From: Fusarium oxysporum f. sp. lycopersici 4287
Taxonomy: Eukaryota > Ascomycota > Sordariomycetes > Hypocreales > Nectriaceae
Direction: 5' to 3'
Assembly: GCF_000149955.1 (NCBI RefSeq)
Contig: NC_030992.1
Coordinates: forward strand, 3,302,850 to 3,366,849
Length of the DNA: 64,000 nt
The notes beneath the pieces were generated by a model. It saw only the letters and a program-made list of their open reading frames with translations, was not told the origin of the DNA and did not search any database. Position 1 is the stretch's first letter. Every line of letters begins with the position of its first letter. Positions 22,854 to 35,609 of the stretch are shown here, piece by piece. Position numbers and translations under genes: made by a program.

Positions 22854-25800
22854 TAATTTTTACTGGTGTCACCAAGCTTAGGAGTTGTTGTATCAACTCT
22901 CAAAATATTGTGATCATGGGTGCAACTACCCTGTGTCCTGACATGTCACAGCCTTTTGAAGTAATTTGAACAGTTTGTACGACACCTTGAACCTTAGTAT
23001 TGAACCTATTTGCTCCTCTAGATGAGATACCCTAGATCGTTGGAAGCGCTACTCACCAGGATCTGACAGAAACCCGAAACAGAAGCAACCCTTCTGGAAG
23101 AATGCGACGGTTACGGCCAAGATGCAGCTTTTCATTCTTTAGGCATCCAAATGTTACCAATCCCCGGGGCGCAAGAAAACTTCTGACATTGAATCAAGGT
23201 GCTAAAAATATTTAGTCTAAGATCCTCTAAATCTACATTAAATTATACTAAGTTTACCTAAGGCTTTTTGTCACTTAGGTTAGAGGCCCCAAGTTTTGTT
23301 GCCTCCTCTTGCCAATCTGCTCCAATACTTTAAAAAGGCCTCCCACCCTCGTCGAGTCGAGTGTAACCATACGTAGTATCAACTGAGATTCAAGATCACG
23401 CCACTTTGAAAGCAAGCTTTGCCGGCCCATTCCCTTGGAATAATGCGTGCGCTCAAACATGTAACATAAAACATGAGATATCAGTTTGTATCTCATGCTT
23501 GATAGCTTGGCGAGCAGCTTGAATTTGGTGACACGCACGGTACTGCCGACGGCTCACCAATATCGGCGAGATTATCGATCTTTTGTTTGTTTATGTCTCA
23601 ACTGTTTTGAATTGAGTTCGACACGAAAGATGGATTTGAGTAACCTTAAAAGCCATGCAGGCTTCCAGAGAAGAGCCTATGGGCATTCAATCATCGTAAT
23701 GCGTTATGGATTCTTGGATATGGATGCATGCGATAATGCCGCGGCCTTTCCTAGACTAACTCGCTCACCAGGACAATCTGAATGAAGCATCATAGGTCAA
23801 TAATAACGGGCCTCACATCCAATGCATCCATGATTTGATGTCGACCGTCAGTGTTGATCGAAACGTGCTGATAAGGATGTCTCGGATGCTGCCTTGGTGC
23901 TGTTTGGCCGTCCCATAAAGATCAGAATTTCCTTTCAGCATGGTACTTTTGTTTTCAGCACTCGCTGTTTTATGCACCTCGATCGCAGATGAGGCCCGAT
24001 CAAGTCACGCAATCTCGTTCTTCTTTCTCTTCTGTCTTCTAGGTGATGTCGCTTGGCCATCGTCATGAAGCAGCGGCTAACAGTGGGCTGGGCAACACAC
24101 TACCTGCACGCTGAACTGCAAGCGGCAACCCAGCAAACTAGTGAAAGTACGTATTTGTTTGACGGAATAAACACCAAAATTATTGGCGATCTGGCGCGGA
24201 ATATCGCAGGTTGGGGTGAGGCACGGAGGCTGGCGGGCATTAGCCAGTCGAGCGGACTGCAGATCAACGACAGGACAGTAGAGGGCATGAGAGGACATAA
24301 GAGGAAAGACCAGAGCGAAGAGAGGAGCGGCGGACGCTGCACAGCCCAACCCCAAACCTGACAGGCCGCCCAAGGGTCATCTCGTAACTAGTCCCGTGAC
24401 GAAAACTGACAACGGCTGATTGAAACATGGGCTTCGCGGAAGCCTAAGCTAGGCATCCGAGCGATCTATTTAGTCTGGTGAATTTAGGCTGCTCACGAGT
24501 TGCGTAGACGAGTACGGAGTACGCGAGCTTTGAATAACACAGTAAGACAGGCCAGCCTCAACACGGCACCTTGGGCTGAATTGCCTATCCAGGAGCAAAT
24601 ACAAAGAAGCTCAGGAGTTTGAGTTTCATGGCTGAAATCTCGATCTGAGCATCATCAATAACATCTAGATTGCTAGGCAGGACTATCGCAGTAGCTGGCA
24701 CACGAACATGCAATTCCCCACAACTCTGCAGCACTGCAAAGATGACCAAGAAAGATAGGTAACAAGTCAGTGCAACCCCAGATTCACATTCGAATGAACA
24801 AAATTACCAACAGCAACTATTTGTCTCTCAGACCCTGCAGAGTGTGGGGGAACAGACCCCGCGTTTTTGGCAAGCCAGTGGATGACGGGGCGCAGGGCCA
24901 AAAGCCAAGCACGAATAGGGAGGCAGCGATAAGAAAGACACTCAGCGAACTGAGATGGGACTGAGAGCACGAGGGAAGCTCTGGGAGGGGGGGTATTAGA
25001 GTTTCGGCCCATGACCAAAACGAGTCGAGAACCACTTCAGCTGTGACAGCTCAAATCCTGTTCTCGTGACACGGTTGGGGCAAGATAGAGAAGAGGTTGC
25101 CAGTGATGTCACGGCGATCACGGCCAGAGAAAAAGGGAACCAAGGAAAAAAAGATAAACAATTTTCGGAACATTGATTATACCAAGGACGCACAGGGGGA
25201 GGGCTCCGATCAGCAGTGCGAAAAACAGGAGTGTGGTGTTCTCTCTCCTGTAGGAATGAACACCTGGCGATCAACAATGGAGTCTTTCTCTGGTTGAGCA
25301 CCGAGCCAAGAGAAGGGTTGGGGTTGTGTTTATGTTACTGTGCGTCACCACTAATCTTCACCCTCCCACCATCTGAAGAACACTGGAATTCAATCGCGGG
25401 GAGTTGACTGGCCAGGCTCAAAGGGGAGAGCTGACCCATCAGCACCAAAGGCATGGCGTCACTCAAGAAAGCGAATCAATGTCTTGCACAAATGGTCGTT
25501 ATTCGTGCATCCAAGACCCTGCAGAAAATGACAGCAGGAGGGTTTTGAGGCCCCCTGACTTTGTTTCTTGTACAGCGTGATGTTCATCCCACAAAAAGTC
25601 AACCGCAAGAATGCCGTTTTGTACACGTGCTCACAACAATGCAACAAACGAAAAGTATAAGGAATGGCTGGTTCCGGGAGGTGCTTACAACAAGCTGGGC
25701 TTGATTGATGGTGCAACCGCCGGACGCGGGTGGAAATCAAGCGGGAACGAGGAATGGGAAAGTATAGATAAGAGATTCCCGCCCCGAGGCTCCGGTCGTG

Positions 25801-28214
25801 CTTTTCGGGCGAGGCCCGGAGTAGCCGCTGAAAGTCCTCCGGTTCGGCCCTCTCTTCTCTCCACTGACTCGTGGGTCACCACGTTGAGGGCTCTCCAAGT
25901 GCCGGACGAGTAAGTTGTAGTATCAGAAGTCGTGGCGATGATCAGAGTGAAGCTACATAGATATTATTTCGTTCCGTCAGCAATACCGACCATTCCGATC
26001 GGATAGAGCACGATAGATTGCTATCGTAACGCTCACTGGTGGCTGGCTAGATGTTCGGTGAGGTGTCTTATCAGCTCGGGCACGCGATAAAGTTCCGAAA
26101 CGTGACCCCCAACTTTGCACTAGGAATCATCAAGAACCTGCCACCTTTAGTAGGAATCGTAGGCAGCTAGACTCAAACAGTCTTCGTATCTCGCCCATCA
26201 GTTGTGCTCCAGATACTGGCACGTATCTATCATATCATAGGCAGGTGAAGTTGCTGGGTTCTGAGTGGAACAAATCTAAACGGCTCCTTATCTGTTGCGC
26301 CAGCTGGCTCCTCTCTATTTGTCCTGTCCTTTCAAAAGCTCTGGTCAGCCCACTGTCACATTGATGAATTGTGCAGCTCATCAAATCCCTTTGAGATCCT
26401 TGCATGCGATATTGCTCGACTGGACAACCAGCCTGACCAATTCTCACCCATTTTCCTTCCGTGTGGCCGATAAAAGTGTGAGCGAGGCTTTGACACGGTT
26501 ACTGACTGCTACAAGGGCTGTGCTCTTCGTTGGTGCTTCGAGCGGACCTTGGACCCCGAAACACAAGCTCCCTTGTGACTCGCCAGTTTGACCAATATTT
26601 GTGGTTTGGCTTTTGAACTGTCAAGCTCAATCTCAGACAATTGCTTGGCACGCTGCCCAAGGTCCCGTTATTCCAGTCTGAACACGCCCCTCCCGTGGCC
26701 TCGTGGCCATGCGTCGGTGTTGAATAAATACTTCCATTGTTGTCGTTATCACTCACCAGAGGACGAAAAGGACCATATCTTTTGCGAACAACAACTTTGT
26801 GTTTCTTCTGCCGGGACGGCAGTTCTGTGTTATTGAAACAATATTGGAAGCCGATATGGCCAGCAAGTAAGCTTCTCCGCGGCCCTAAGATCAGCAACCT
26901 TGTCTAATCTGATTTGTCAATAACAGACCCCTGCGGCATCTGGATGAAGACACACGAGCATTACACGACAGCAACAAAACCCTTTCAGCGCTGCAAGGCA
27001 CGACACGACCCGTTGTCCGCGGTAGCGTAACTCAACCGGCTCGTTCTTTCAACAAACCTCGATTCGAGGAGCCACTTGGCCATCAAAGACGTGATTCGTT
27101 CTTCACCTGAGCTCTAGGGCTCTAACGAATTCGCAAGCGTCACCCTTGATCGACGAACCAATCCTGAGCTTCGTGTTTACGTTACTGAAACAGTTCGCTG
27201 GGGACAAGACGGACACGCGGTCATCCCCGGACTGGTCTTCCTTGCTTTGCTTTGCTTCACTTCTGGCACTCCGGTTTCGCGGTGCGGATCTCTTATCCGG
27301 CACTGGCTGGGCCTGGAATCGAAGCTTGTTGAGCCTAGGCAGGGTTACACAGCTTGATCCGAGAAAAAGGGTCCTTTTAGGGAGGAAATATCATTAAAGT
27401 CAGGGCAATTAAGATCAAGGGACTAGTCGATCGACAAACGAGGGAAAGCTTCAATTGGAGACAAAGAAAGAAAGAAAAAAAAGTGAGACCTGTTACAAAG
27501 CAATTTAGGGCCCACAGGGCAGTTTTGAAGAGGTGAGGACCTTCTGGCTCCTGCCAAAACCCCTACAGAGCCACCGAGGAGACCCACTCCGCTCCGCTGT
27601 TGCCAGATTGATTGCAGCGTCTGCCCGCCTGCCACTGTCCAATTCCCACTGTCCACTCCTGCCAGCACACCAAACCCCCTGGCTCTTAGCCCCGAAGGCA
27701 GGATCAAAGGTACCGACCCCAAGTATCACCCTGTCGCACTTGCCCTGTCTTGGATCCCGGAATTCGGACTGGGGGGGTGGCCACTGCAGACAGGATGATG
27801 ACTCCACGCTCTTTCATGCTGGCGCAGCGTGAGAGGGAGAGCCACCATCAGCGCCCTCCTTCCCCTTGTACTACTGGTGCTAGTCATCATAATACTTTAT
27901 CTATTCCTACTCCCTCTCTATCTCCTGCCTTCACTCCCATTCCCACACGTTTATTCTCCTCCTCACCCTCACCTTTATCTTCTTCTGTTCTCTTAGATAC
28001 TTCGTCTCCTCATCACCAAATATCAACACCGATCAACAGTGTACATCATCCGTATCAGCCATCACCAACATACAACACCAAGTTGGCGACTTCAATAACA
28101 GCGACCTCGAAGTCGACCACATTCTCACTTCCGCGCTGGTCGCCAAAGTATGACGATAGCAACAAGCACACTACAGTCACCATATCTTCAGCTCAGCCGG
28201 ACTCCAATGCAACA
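22854..28214. other. 5-kb gene-poor region; AT-rich patch near 23.2 kb
   Basis: There is no convincing gene on either strand: all ORFs up to 27.7 kb are short and motif-free. Around 23190-23290 the sequence is AT-rich, with a 7-bp inverted repeat (ACCTAAG at 23256-23262, CTTAGGT at 23274-23280). Base composition shifts to GC-rich and pyrimidine-rich runs near 25.6-25.9 and 27.5-28.1 kb. The last part is probably promoter and 5' leader of the gene starting at 28215. An in-frame upstream extension of that gene back to 27750 is open but looks non-coding. No terminal inverted repeats of the Fusarium mimp type were seen. Confidence 0.4.
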
Positions 28215-29576
28215 ATGGTTAAACGCAAGGATTGGCGGGAGACTTCAAGTCTTGCCCCTTCGAGCCCATCAAAAACAACAGTTAGTCTGACGATGAGACC
28301 AACGACACCAACAAGTCCTGTCAAGATTCCTACTACCAACAACCGATATGGCGCCCATCCTCAAAAGCGTCATTCATCACAGAGGAAACGAAGCAGTGAC
28401 TCGCGATCTTCGGATAAACTTTCACCGTCTCTCGTTGCACTCTTGGCCGTTACAGATATTCCTCGACATAAGCAGCTTCAGAGGCGCCGCCGCCGTTCCG
28501 AGAAGACCCTGACAGTGCAGGAGGTTATTGACTGTCAGCATGCTTCGGAAAAGGAACTGAGCTGGACATTCGGTAGCCCTCTGGATATGCTTCTCTCCCC
28601 ACCTCAGGAAGTTGCCGACGATGATGATAGTGTGAGCGATTGCAACATTGGCTCCAGTATGTCAACAAGAACTTATTCCATCGATTCCATCCCATCTCTG
28701 GACGAGTCATTCTCTAGCGAGTGCCTCTCATCTCTCGGAAGCCCAAGGACACCTAGCCCATGCTCTCGCAGGACTAACTTGACTCCTATGCGAAAGTCGC
28801 TGGAGCCTGTTATCTCTCCACCTGGTTCCGTTGACGAACACCCACTGGCCGGAGATGATCTTGACGTCGATGAGCTGGACTTCAGCACTCTCAATCAGCC
28901 TGAGGAGGCTCAGCCCAAGTCTCAGTTCCTGGAGCCTTTCAAGCCCTTGAGGTCTGTCTTCAAGTCAAATCTTACCGCTTCACTCCGAGCCCTTCGATCA
29001 GCGGCCCGATCCTTCTCGGTTCTGAACCTTCCTTCTATCCCACCGGATGATTACTTAACTCGATCTATTCTCACCATCGACCCCAATGTTCCCTATGCTG
29101 ATGAGCGTCGGCCACCCGTTTCCGAGGAAATGCCTTCCGCAGCAGTTCGCCGTTATCTCAACCCTACCACCAACGCAAGAATCGAACCGCCAACCAAGAC
29201 CGTTTTTGCCGGAACTTTTGCTGCATCGATTCAGATGCGAACTTACAAGATCCAGCGCTCCCGAACAGCCCCGGGCTCTACCCGAAACTCTTATCCATCA
29301 ACATCGCTCCAGTCGCAGCCTGCCCCTGTCCCTCAGCAGCCACAGCCGCAGGTCCCCACTCAATCGGTCCCAGGCATGCGACAGCGGGAAATGCGGGAGA
29401 ACTCCGACTTCATCCGTATCGCTGTCATGGAAATGGCGATGCGCAAGCGTGGAAAGCTCGACGACCAGCGACCGGGCCGAGCTCGTTTCGCACTTCCTCC
29501 ACGACAAACCTCAACGAAGCCCTACGAGATGGGAGCAAACGGTGTTCCGGCTCGCTGGATTCCTATCACAGTCTAG
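28215..29576 (+). CDS. Conserved-looking disordered fungal protein of unknown function
   Basis: From ATG 28215 (MVKRKDWRETSSLAPSSPS) this is a 453-codon intronless ORF. The same frame is open upstream to 27750, but that part is Ser/Thr/Pro/His-rich translated from a pyrimidine-rich leader, so I prefer the inner ATG with its good AACAATGG context. The protein is mostly low complexity, with basic RRRRR and acidic DDDD patches. Two blocks look structured. One is around LTVQEVIDCQHASEKELSWT. The other is a central block, LRALRSAARSFSVLNLPSIP, followed by DYLTRSILTIDPNVPYADER. Near the C-terminus REMRENSDFIRIAVMEMAMR forms an amphipathic helix. I recognise no domain. A regulatory or scaffold role is only a guess. 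Confidence 0.7.
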   Translation: MVKRKDWRETSSLAPSSPSKTTVSLTMRPTTPTSPVKIPTTNNRYGAHPQKRHSSQRKRSSDSRSSDKLSPSLVALLAVTDIPRHKQLQRRRRRSEKTLTVQEVIDCQHASEKELSWTFGSPLDMLLSPPQEVADDDDSVSDCNIGSSMSTRTYSIDSIPSLDESFSSECLSSLGSPRTPSPCSRRTNLTPMRKSLEPVISPPGSVDEHPLAGDDLDVDELDFSTLNQPEEAQPKSQFLEPFKPLRSVFKSNLTASLRALRSAARSFSVLNLPSIPPDDYLTRSILTIDPNVPYADERRPPVSEEMPSAAVRRYLNPTTNARIEPPTKTVFAGTFAASIQMRTYKIQRSRTAPGSTRNSYPSTSLQSQPAPVPQQPQPQVPTQSVPGMRQREMRENSDFIRIAVMEMAMRKRGKLDDQRPGRARFALPPRQTSTKPYEMGANGVPARWIPITV

Positions 29577-32500
29577 GTTTCCATTGCTGTGCCGTAACCA
29601 GAATCGACACCACAAATCAAAAGGCTTGAATTTCTCGATTTACGACATGCAACACGTCATGTACCTGACCATGGTTTCTTTGCATTGCAACGAGACCGAT
29701 TCAGGCAGGACAATCCACGGAAGTGCAGCCGACTTGGGACCCACTTCGTGGACTCATTATGGAGTCCCTGACGTTTATCCATGCCATTGGATGCGATGAT
29801 GCAAATTTTTTGCCCCCCATCTCAATGGAAGGGTTTTAGAAGCATGCCCACGAGCGATGGTCCCGCCACCCGACGATAGGCCCCGGAGAAAGTGCAACAC
29901 GACTTTCGACGGAACCAGAGCAAAACGAATGACCTGGTTCTGACTCGGGAAAACCGGGTCGAAATTAGCAACACTCAAGGGGATTGGCCACCGAACACGA
30001 ACCCGAAACAGTTTGGGCCTCGGCACTCAAGGTCATTTCACCATGAGGGCATCGGCCAAGCACACCCTCACAACCAATCACAATTTCCATTAGACATGGG
30101 AATACTTCATCATTCTAGAAAGCGAGTGGCATTTTCAGGAGTTTCCCGTTATTACACGTTATTTTATTTACTTATTCCCCTTTCTTATCACCGCGAGGTG
30201 GAGAAAAAGCGCACAATCACCGGATTACCAGGAACTTATTTGATTCTTGTACATTGACCAAAATTTCTCATATTTCTTTTTTCAAACAGGCCCTTTCGGC
30301 ATTTGACCCCCGCCCAAGCGGGATCGGATGCAACTGAACAAAATCCCGCTCATGGCCGGGCTTATGGAGAGCCTTGGGACGCGATCGGAGAAGACTCGGA
30401 CAGAGAGGGAGTCATCGCATTTGTTGAGAGGAGTTCGCATTTAGGACCGCAGGAACAGAGTATTGAGTCCGGCGAATTGGGAGATCATATCTTTTTTCTG
30501 AGCAGAACTGTCACCAGTACATACATATCACATTCACAACGCAATCGTCTTTTGAGGCGAGGAGAGGCATAGGCGCAAGCGGCATGGCAGGGCAAGGAAG
30601 ACATTGAGCGTAAGAATTTACTTGGATATCCATTTGTTAACATTTACATATGTTTGTATCAAGATATTACTAGTATTTTTCGTGTTCCACAACCCACTGC
30701 GAATATCCTCTTACATTGGACCCTTCGGCTATTTCTAGCCCGACTTTTTGGTAACCATTCAATTCGTGGACCTCATTACCTTCGCCAAAAGCGGCAAAGC
30801 GACATTTGGGCTGGGCAATGCACGAATGCCCAACCAACCACCTCATCAAAAAAGTAATATTGCACTGGACAGACTACCTGCACGTTGGCGCTGTTGTCTC
30901 AGTCACCGATTGTTGAGATTGCGTGGTCAACGGTTACTGGATCTCACGACAAGGCCTTGCTGGCAATCTCGGCTAACAAGCTTATTCCACTCCATCAGTC
31001 TATCTGCTCGGTTATGGACCTTCTCTTTATGCTTCTCATCCGGGCAAAACTGGAGCGATGATGCCAGCAATAGTGTGACAGGAGTTCCTCAGATGTGGGG
31101 CAAAGAACAAAAGAACTTCTAGAAGACCCTTTCCTTCTTCTTGTTGTGGGGGTTAAAAGCCGCGACATTGGATTGAGTCAGACGCTAATCAGGGGTTGGT
31201 AAAGGGCAGGGCTATAAGCGCTTTAATTGTCGATGTTTTGGCCACGGGAAAAATCGACAACTCCCCGCTTGCGATAAGGGAAATAACGCCAAAAAGGCAA
31301 GATTTTCAACAGGGTTCTCTTTGCTGCACTGTACTTTGTTGTGCAGTAGCTGGCTCCATAATGCCCTCAGGGCCCCAAGGGGCGTGTAGCGTAGACAAAT
31401 CTCCTATGCCCAGGAGGGAAGAATGTTCTAGACCGCTTATTACAACATGTTGTTTACTATCTTGTGACTGCAGAGCATATGAAGCCATTTAACCAGGCGG
31501 TGTATTAATTCCTATTCTGTGGGGAGGCTTCTCTTTATCATTCGGATATGTCTACCGAGCTGACCGCGATAGGGCATGGCGAGCCCTGATGACGATGGGC
31601 AGGATTAGTTCATCCAAGACCACGAGAAACCGACATGCCAACCTGCCTATGTCGGACATATGTACTCATCTACGATTATAGGGAGTATCCTGGATATGAA
31701 AACGCGAGCATGTGTTCTTTTGTAGGATGCTTGGCATGATAGTCGGGGGACTAGCCACGACGAGAAGGAGGCAAGACTTTCTGTAACAAGGGCAAAAGGT
31801 CCTACGATAGACACTCTCACATAAGTGCCTAAAGATACGAAATACCCTGACTATGATTTCTTTACTATGGAGGAGTTATAGGCAGGTGAATGATAGTGAT
31901 ATTTGCACGTGCGCAGCATGTGAGTGCGATTAATAGCTTGACACTTGGTCCTGATATGACGGTACATGGGATTTGATGTGGGCGCAGTACTATGAGCAAG
32001 AATCTTACGGATGATTCGTTCATTCGAACGAGTATGTTTAATACATGGTCAGGGCCAAGGTCGTGCCGAGGCGATGAGATGGAAGACGGTGAGCCGAAAG
32101 CTAGTAGCTACAATAACAACTGCTAATGCTAACTGTATGGATTATCTTCAAAGGCCGAAGGAGCCATATTCCGGGACAAATGATTCCTCAAGTTATAATG
32201 TGAAATTGTGGTCAAATCGGAAGCATGTCTCCATGCAACAGTTTGTAGTCCAAGTTGCTGTCTGTCTGGAGTAACGCACATTGAGATCGTCGTACCCACT
32301 CATACCTAAAGAAATACCAAAGAAGCGTGAGTGGGTTGAGGACCCTTCTGTTGAGTTGGGGATCATAATGCGCTAATCTCAATATTGACTTGTGTCAATT
32401 CAAGCTTTGTATATTGCGAGTGGTTGCCATATGATCCGACATAATGAACACTCAGAGCCCAATTCTTGTTGACCAAACTTGGTTGTCGAAAGACCTTGAT

Positions 32501-33639
32501 ATCATTCTATCAAGAGTTCCTAGTAAAGTTATTCATTAACAATGCGCCGACTATTTGGTGACATCGACGTTGAGCTGGGGAACTCCATGTAGGCTTTGTT
32601 CAACCACTGTCTCTGGGCAAGTTACGTTCATATTGAAAACATCATTATCATACAAACCAAACAATCTATAAAGAAACATTGATACAGGATGATAGAATTG
32701 GACCCTTGTCTTGAAATCAGCCTGATGGTGCTTCAGAACCTGACGGGACTGCCCTCGTCAACATCTGAATCTAAATGAATCTTGATATTTGGACAATTGA
32801 GTCAATTTAATTGTATCTCCCGTCGTGATACAGAGTCTTATGATGGCGAGCATCAATACGCCCCAAATCATTAGGGATCTTTCGTTCTGTAGTGATATCA
32901 CATTAGGACCATATCATCACCAGCATGGACGTTGCATGTTGTCAATATGCCTTAGGAAAGGGACGAGTGTGTGATTGATACAGGTAGAACAAATAAATTT
33001 GAAAATTATGAGAGCGACTAGTAACAGGCAATGAAGGGCTGGCATCTGTGCCCAAGATCATGGTGCACATACTGATTACGTGCCATGACCCTGCACAATA
33101 GGATTTGAAGGCTGTGCCAAGTCATTAACGAACGATTAGAGACGATTATAGTTAGAGTAGTCTATAATAAGTTGTCTGGCGGGATCAAGTCGACTTTACG
33201 CAGTTCTATGTTTGAGAGGATTGACCGAGTCTGATACGAATGAGGTCCAAGCCCTGACTAACGACGGGCAGTAGAGAGATGGTCTACGGGGTTATATTGG
33301 ACATACTGCTAAGACAGGGTGATGCCATGTCTTGGTGGTAGGCTGTGGTTTGAAATGAATGCGCGGTATCGTATGTTCGCCCTGTCAAAGGTCCAAGTCC
33401 CTAAACGGACTGTTCTCAGCAAGCAAACCCGGTAAGGGGGGCAACGAATAACTGCGGCATATGCTATGAAGACATGATCAGTAGCTTTGAAAGTTTGATT
33501 TTGGTATTAGGAATTGTGTTCTTCCTTCGAGTTGTGCCAGAAAACTAGGTAGCTGCATGCAATACGCCACGATAACTTGACTGAACAATCACGTAGTGGA
33601 ACCATGGCGAACGCCAAATGAACATCATTAAAATCATTA
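29577..33639. other. 4-kb gene-poor intergenic region
   Basis: This is the 3' flank of the disordered-protein gene and the 3' flank of the permease gene. Only short, motif-free ORFs are seen on both strands. I found no transposon remnant, tandem repeat or tRNA by eye. It might hold non-coding transcripts, but nothing in the sequence shows it. Confidence 0.4.
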
Positions 33640-35609
33640 TTATGAATATGCTAACCAGCCATGCCAATTTGTCAATCGCTCTGCCCTCGTCATGGACAGA
33701 TACGCACTATCCTCAAGCCTATCCTGAAGCTCTTTGAACTTTGGCGTGGGTGCTTTTCTCTCAAATAAGATATCCAATTCGAGGTATGTCAAGTTCCTCG
33801 TCTCGGGTAATCTGATATAACACCATATCAGACAGAAAAAGCTCGTTCCTGCGTAGAGGAAACATGATGCGCCGCCAATGTTCCAAGCAGATGGGTTGAG
33901 CATCTTGGGCATGATGATGTTGTTGAATATTAAACAGAGGTTATATGTAACTCGTGCGAGAGCAACGGTTTTAACTCGCAGCCGGGTAGACGGTATCTCG
34001 GCAACCACGATATAACATACGGGGCCGATAGTCATGTCGTAAACAAAAGTCATGGCGATGATCAAACCGCCCAAGGTCCAGTTCGCACCAGTGCGATCGC
34101 TCAGCACCACCCATACCACGCCGCCAGCGGTCAACAAGCAGATGGGTGCGAGCAATCCGTATATGTATAGTTTCCGGCGACCCACGAAGGGGAGTAGGAT
34201 CCAGGCAATGATACCGCCGATGATGCCGACGCCGTAGCAGGCGGTTGAGAGGTTGAAGGATATGGAGGCGCTGAAACCAGCCTGCTCGAAGAAATAAGGT
34301 GCGTAAGATGTGAGTGACCAGCCGCTAAATGCTTGGCAGACCCAGGCAATACATGAAATCTCTGTTCGTCGACGATTGACTCCTTTGAAGAGATCTCGAT
34401 AGCTGGCTCCTCCGTAGTTGGAGTCCTTTTCCATCTTGTTGGTGTGCTTCATTAGTGAGATAGTATCCTCTATATCGGTACCATTCTTATTAGTAAGCCG
34501 AGTCAGAGATTTTCTCGCCTCGTCCGTTCGTTCATGGCGTATCAGCCACCCTGTTTGCCATGTTAGTTGCGTTGTGATTGGCAGGGTGAGTTCTCTTACA
34601 AGGGCTGTCGGGCGCGAACCACACGCCGAACAACAACGGTATCGCCCACGCCCATTGAAGCGCAAAGGGAAGTCGATAAGACCATTGAGAGGTTTCATGA
34701 ACGAGAGACCGGAGGATTCCGGTGCCGATGACTTGTCCGACCAGCCAGCACATGTTGATGCTGCTGAGGACAAACGGCCGCAAAGCATTTGGCACGACTT
34801 CAGCTGAATAAGTTGCAGCAAGAATTTCGATGACACCCCATGACAGCCCTGAGGATACGGTCAGTATTTTTCGTATGAATATCGGTTTATAAACATACCA
34901 GACAGAGCTTGTGACGTTAATAGGACGCCGATGCTGCCGGCAAAAAATGCAGGAAACACAGCGATACACATCCAAAACAAACTGGCAAGCATCATCTTTC
35001 GGTAACCAATAAGATCTGTGATGTAACCGTGTGCCAAAAGTCCAATGATTTCACATGCAATTGCGGCGTTCTGCAGACCCATCTGCCATGATGGTGAGAT
35101 CTCGTACATCTGATCTTCAGCTGGTGTATCCTTTGGTAGAATTGGCTCTCCATATTTCTCTCTGAATGCAGGAAAAGCAAGGAGACCAGTTACAAGTGAC
35201 TTGTCATAAGCTCTGTGAATGTTTAGTTGTACAGTCTAATATGATGTGATTTTATGACTTACTCCATGACCACAGTCAGGAAGAGCAACAATGACCATCC
35301 TACTGCCTTTGGGTACTGTCGACAGCATGAAAAGAAAGTAGCTTCTTTCTCTTCCGCGAAACCGCGATAGACTCGCCTCGTTGTTGAATCAGAGGCATGA
35401 GAGTGCGGCAGCCACAGCGAATTGGTGAGGTCGTTTGGTAGAGATTCTAACTCAGGCTCGCTGCTCCTGGGCGAACCTGTCGCGAATTCAGGTAACTCTG
35501 GCAGAGGAATGGGGCGTGCATCAGTGGGGATGGGGATAGCCTCGCTGGAAGGGCCCATCTTTGAGTTTGTCCTGGTGGATGGTGTTGAATTCCACCAGCG
35601 CAGTTTCAT
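33640..35609 (-). CDS. MFS sugar transporter, maltose/alpha-glucoside permease type
   Basis: Four exons (35609-35263, 35212-34899, 34848-34600, 34550-33640) with introns of 49-50 nt give 606 residues. This is a proton-coupled sugar symporter of the plasma membrane. The N-terminal cytosolic tail of about 100 residues is Pro/Glu-rich. It is followed by the usual 12-helix MFS body: AYDKSLVTGLLAFPAF, the loop LLAHGYITDLIGYRKMM after helix 2, and the PDSPWLIRHERTDEARKSL signature before the central loop. PETRNLTYLELDILFERK at the end matches the sugar-porter PETKG...ELD.LFE pattern. The sequence around AYDKSLVTG and SWQMGLQNAA resembles fungal maltose permeases. The substrate remains inferred. All four exons join in frame, and no damage is seen. 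Confidence 0.88.

Noticed and set aside
29086..29799. 237-codon plus ORF
   Set aside because: Off-frame overlap with the disordered-protein gene and its 3' flank.
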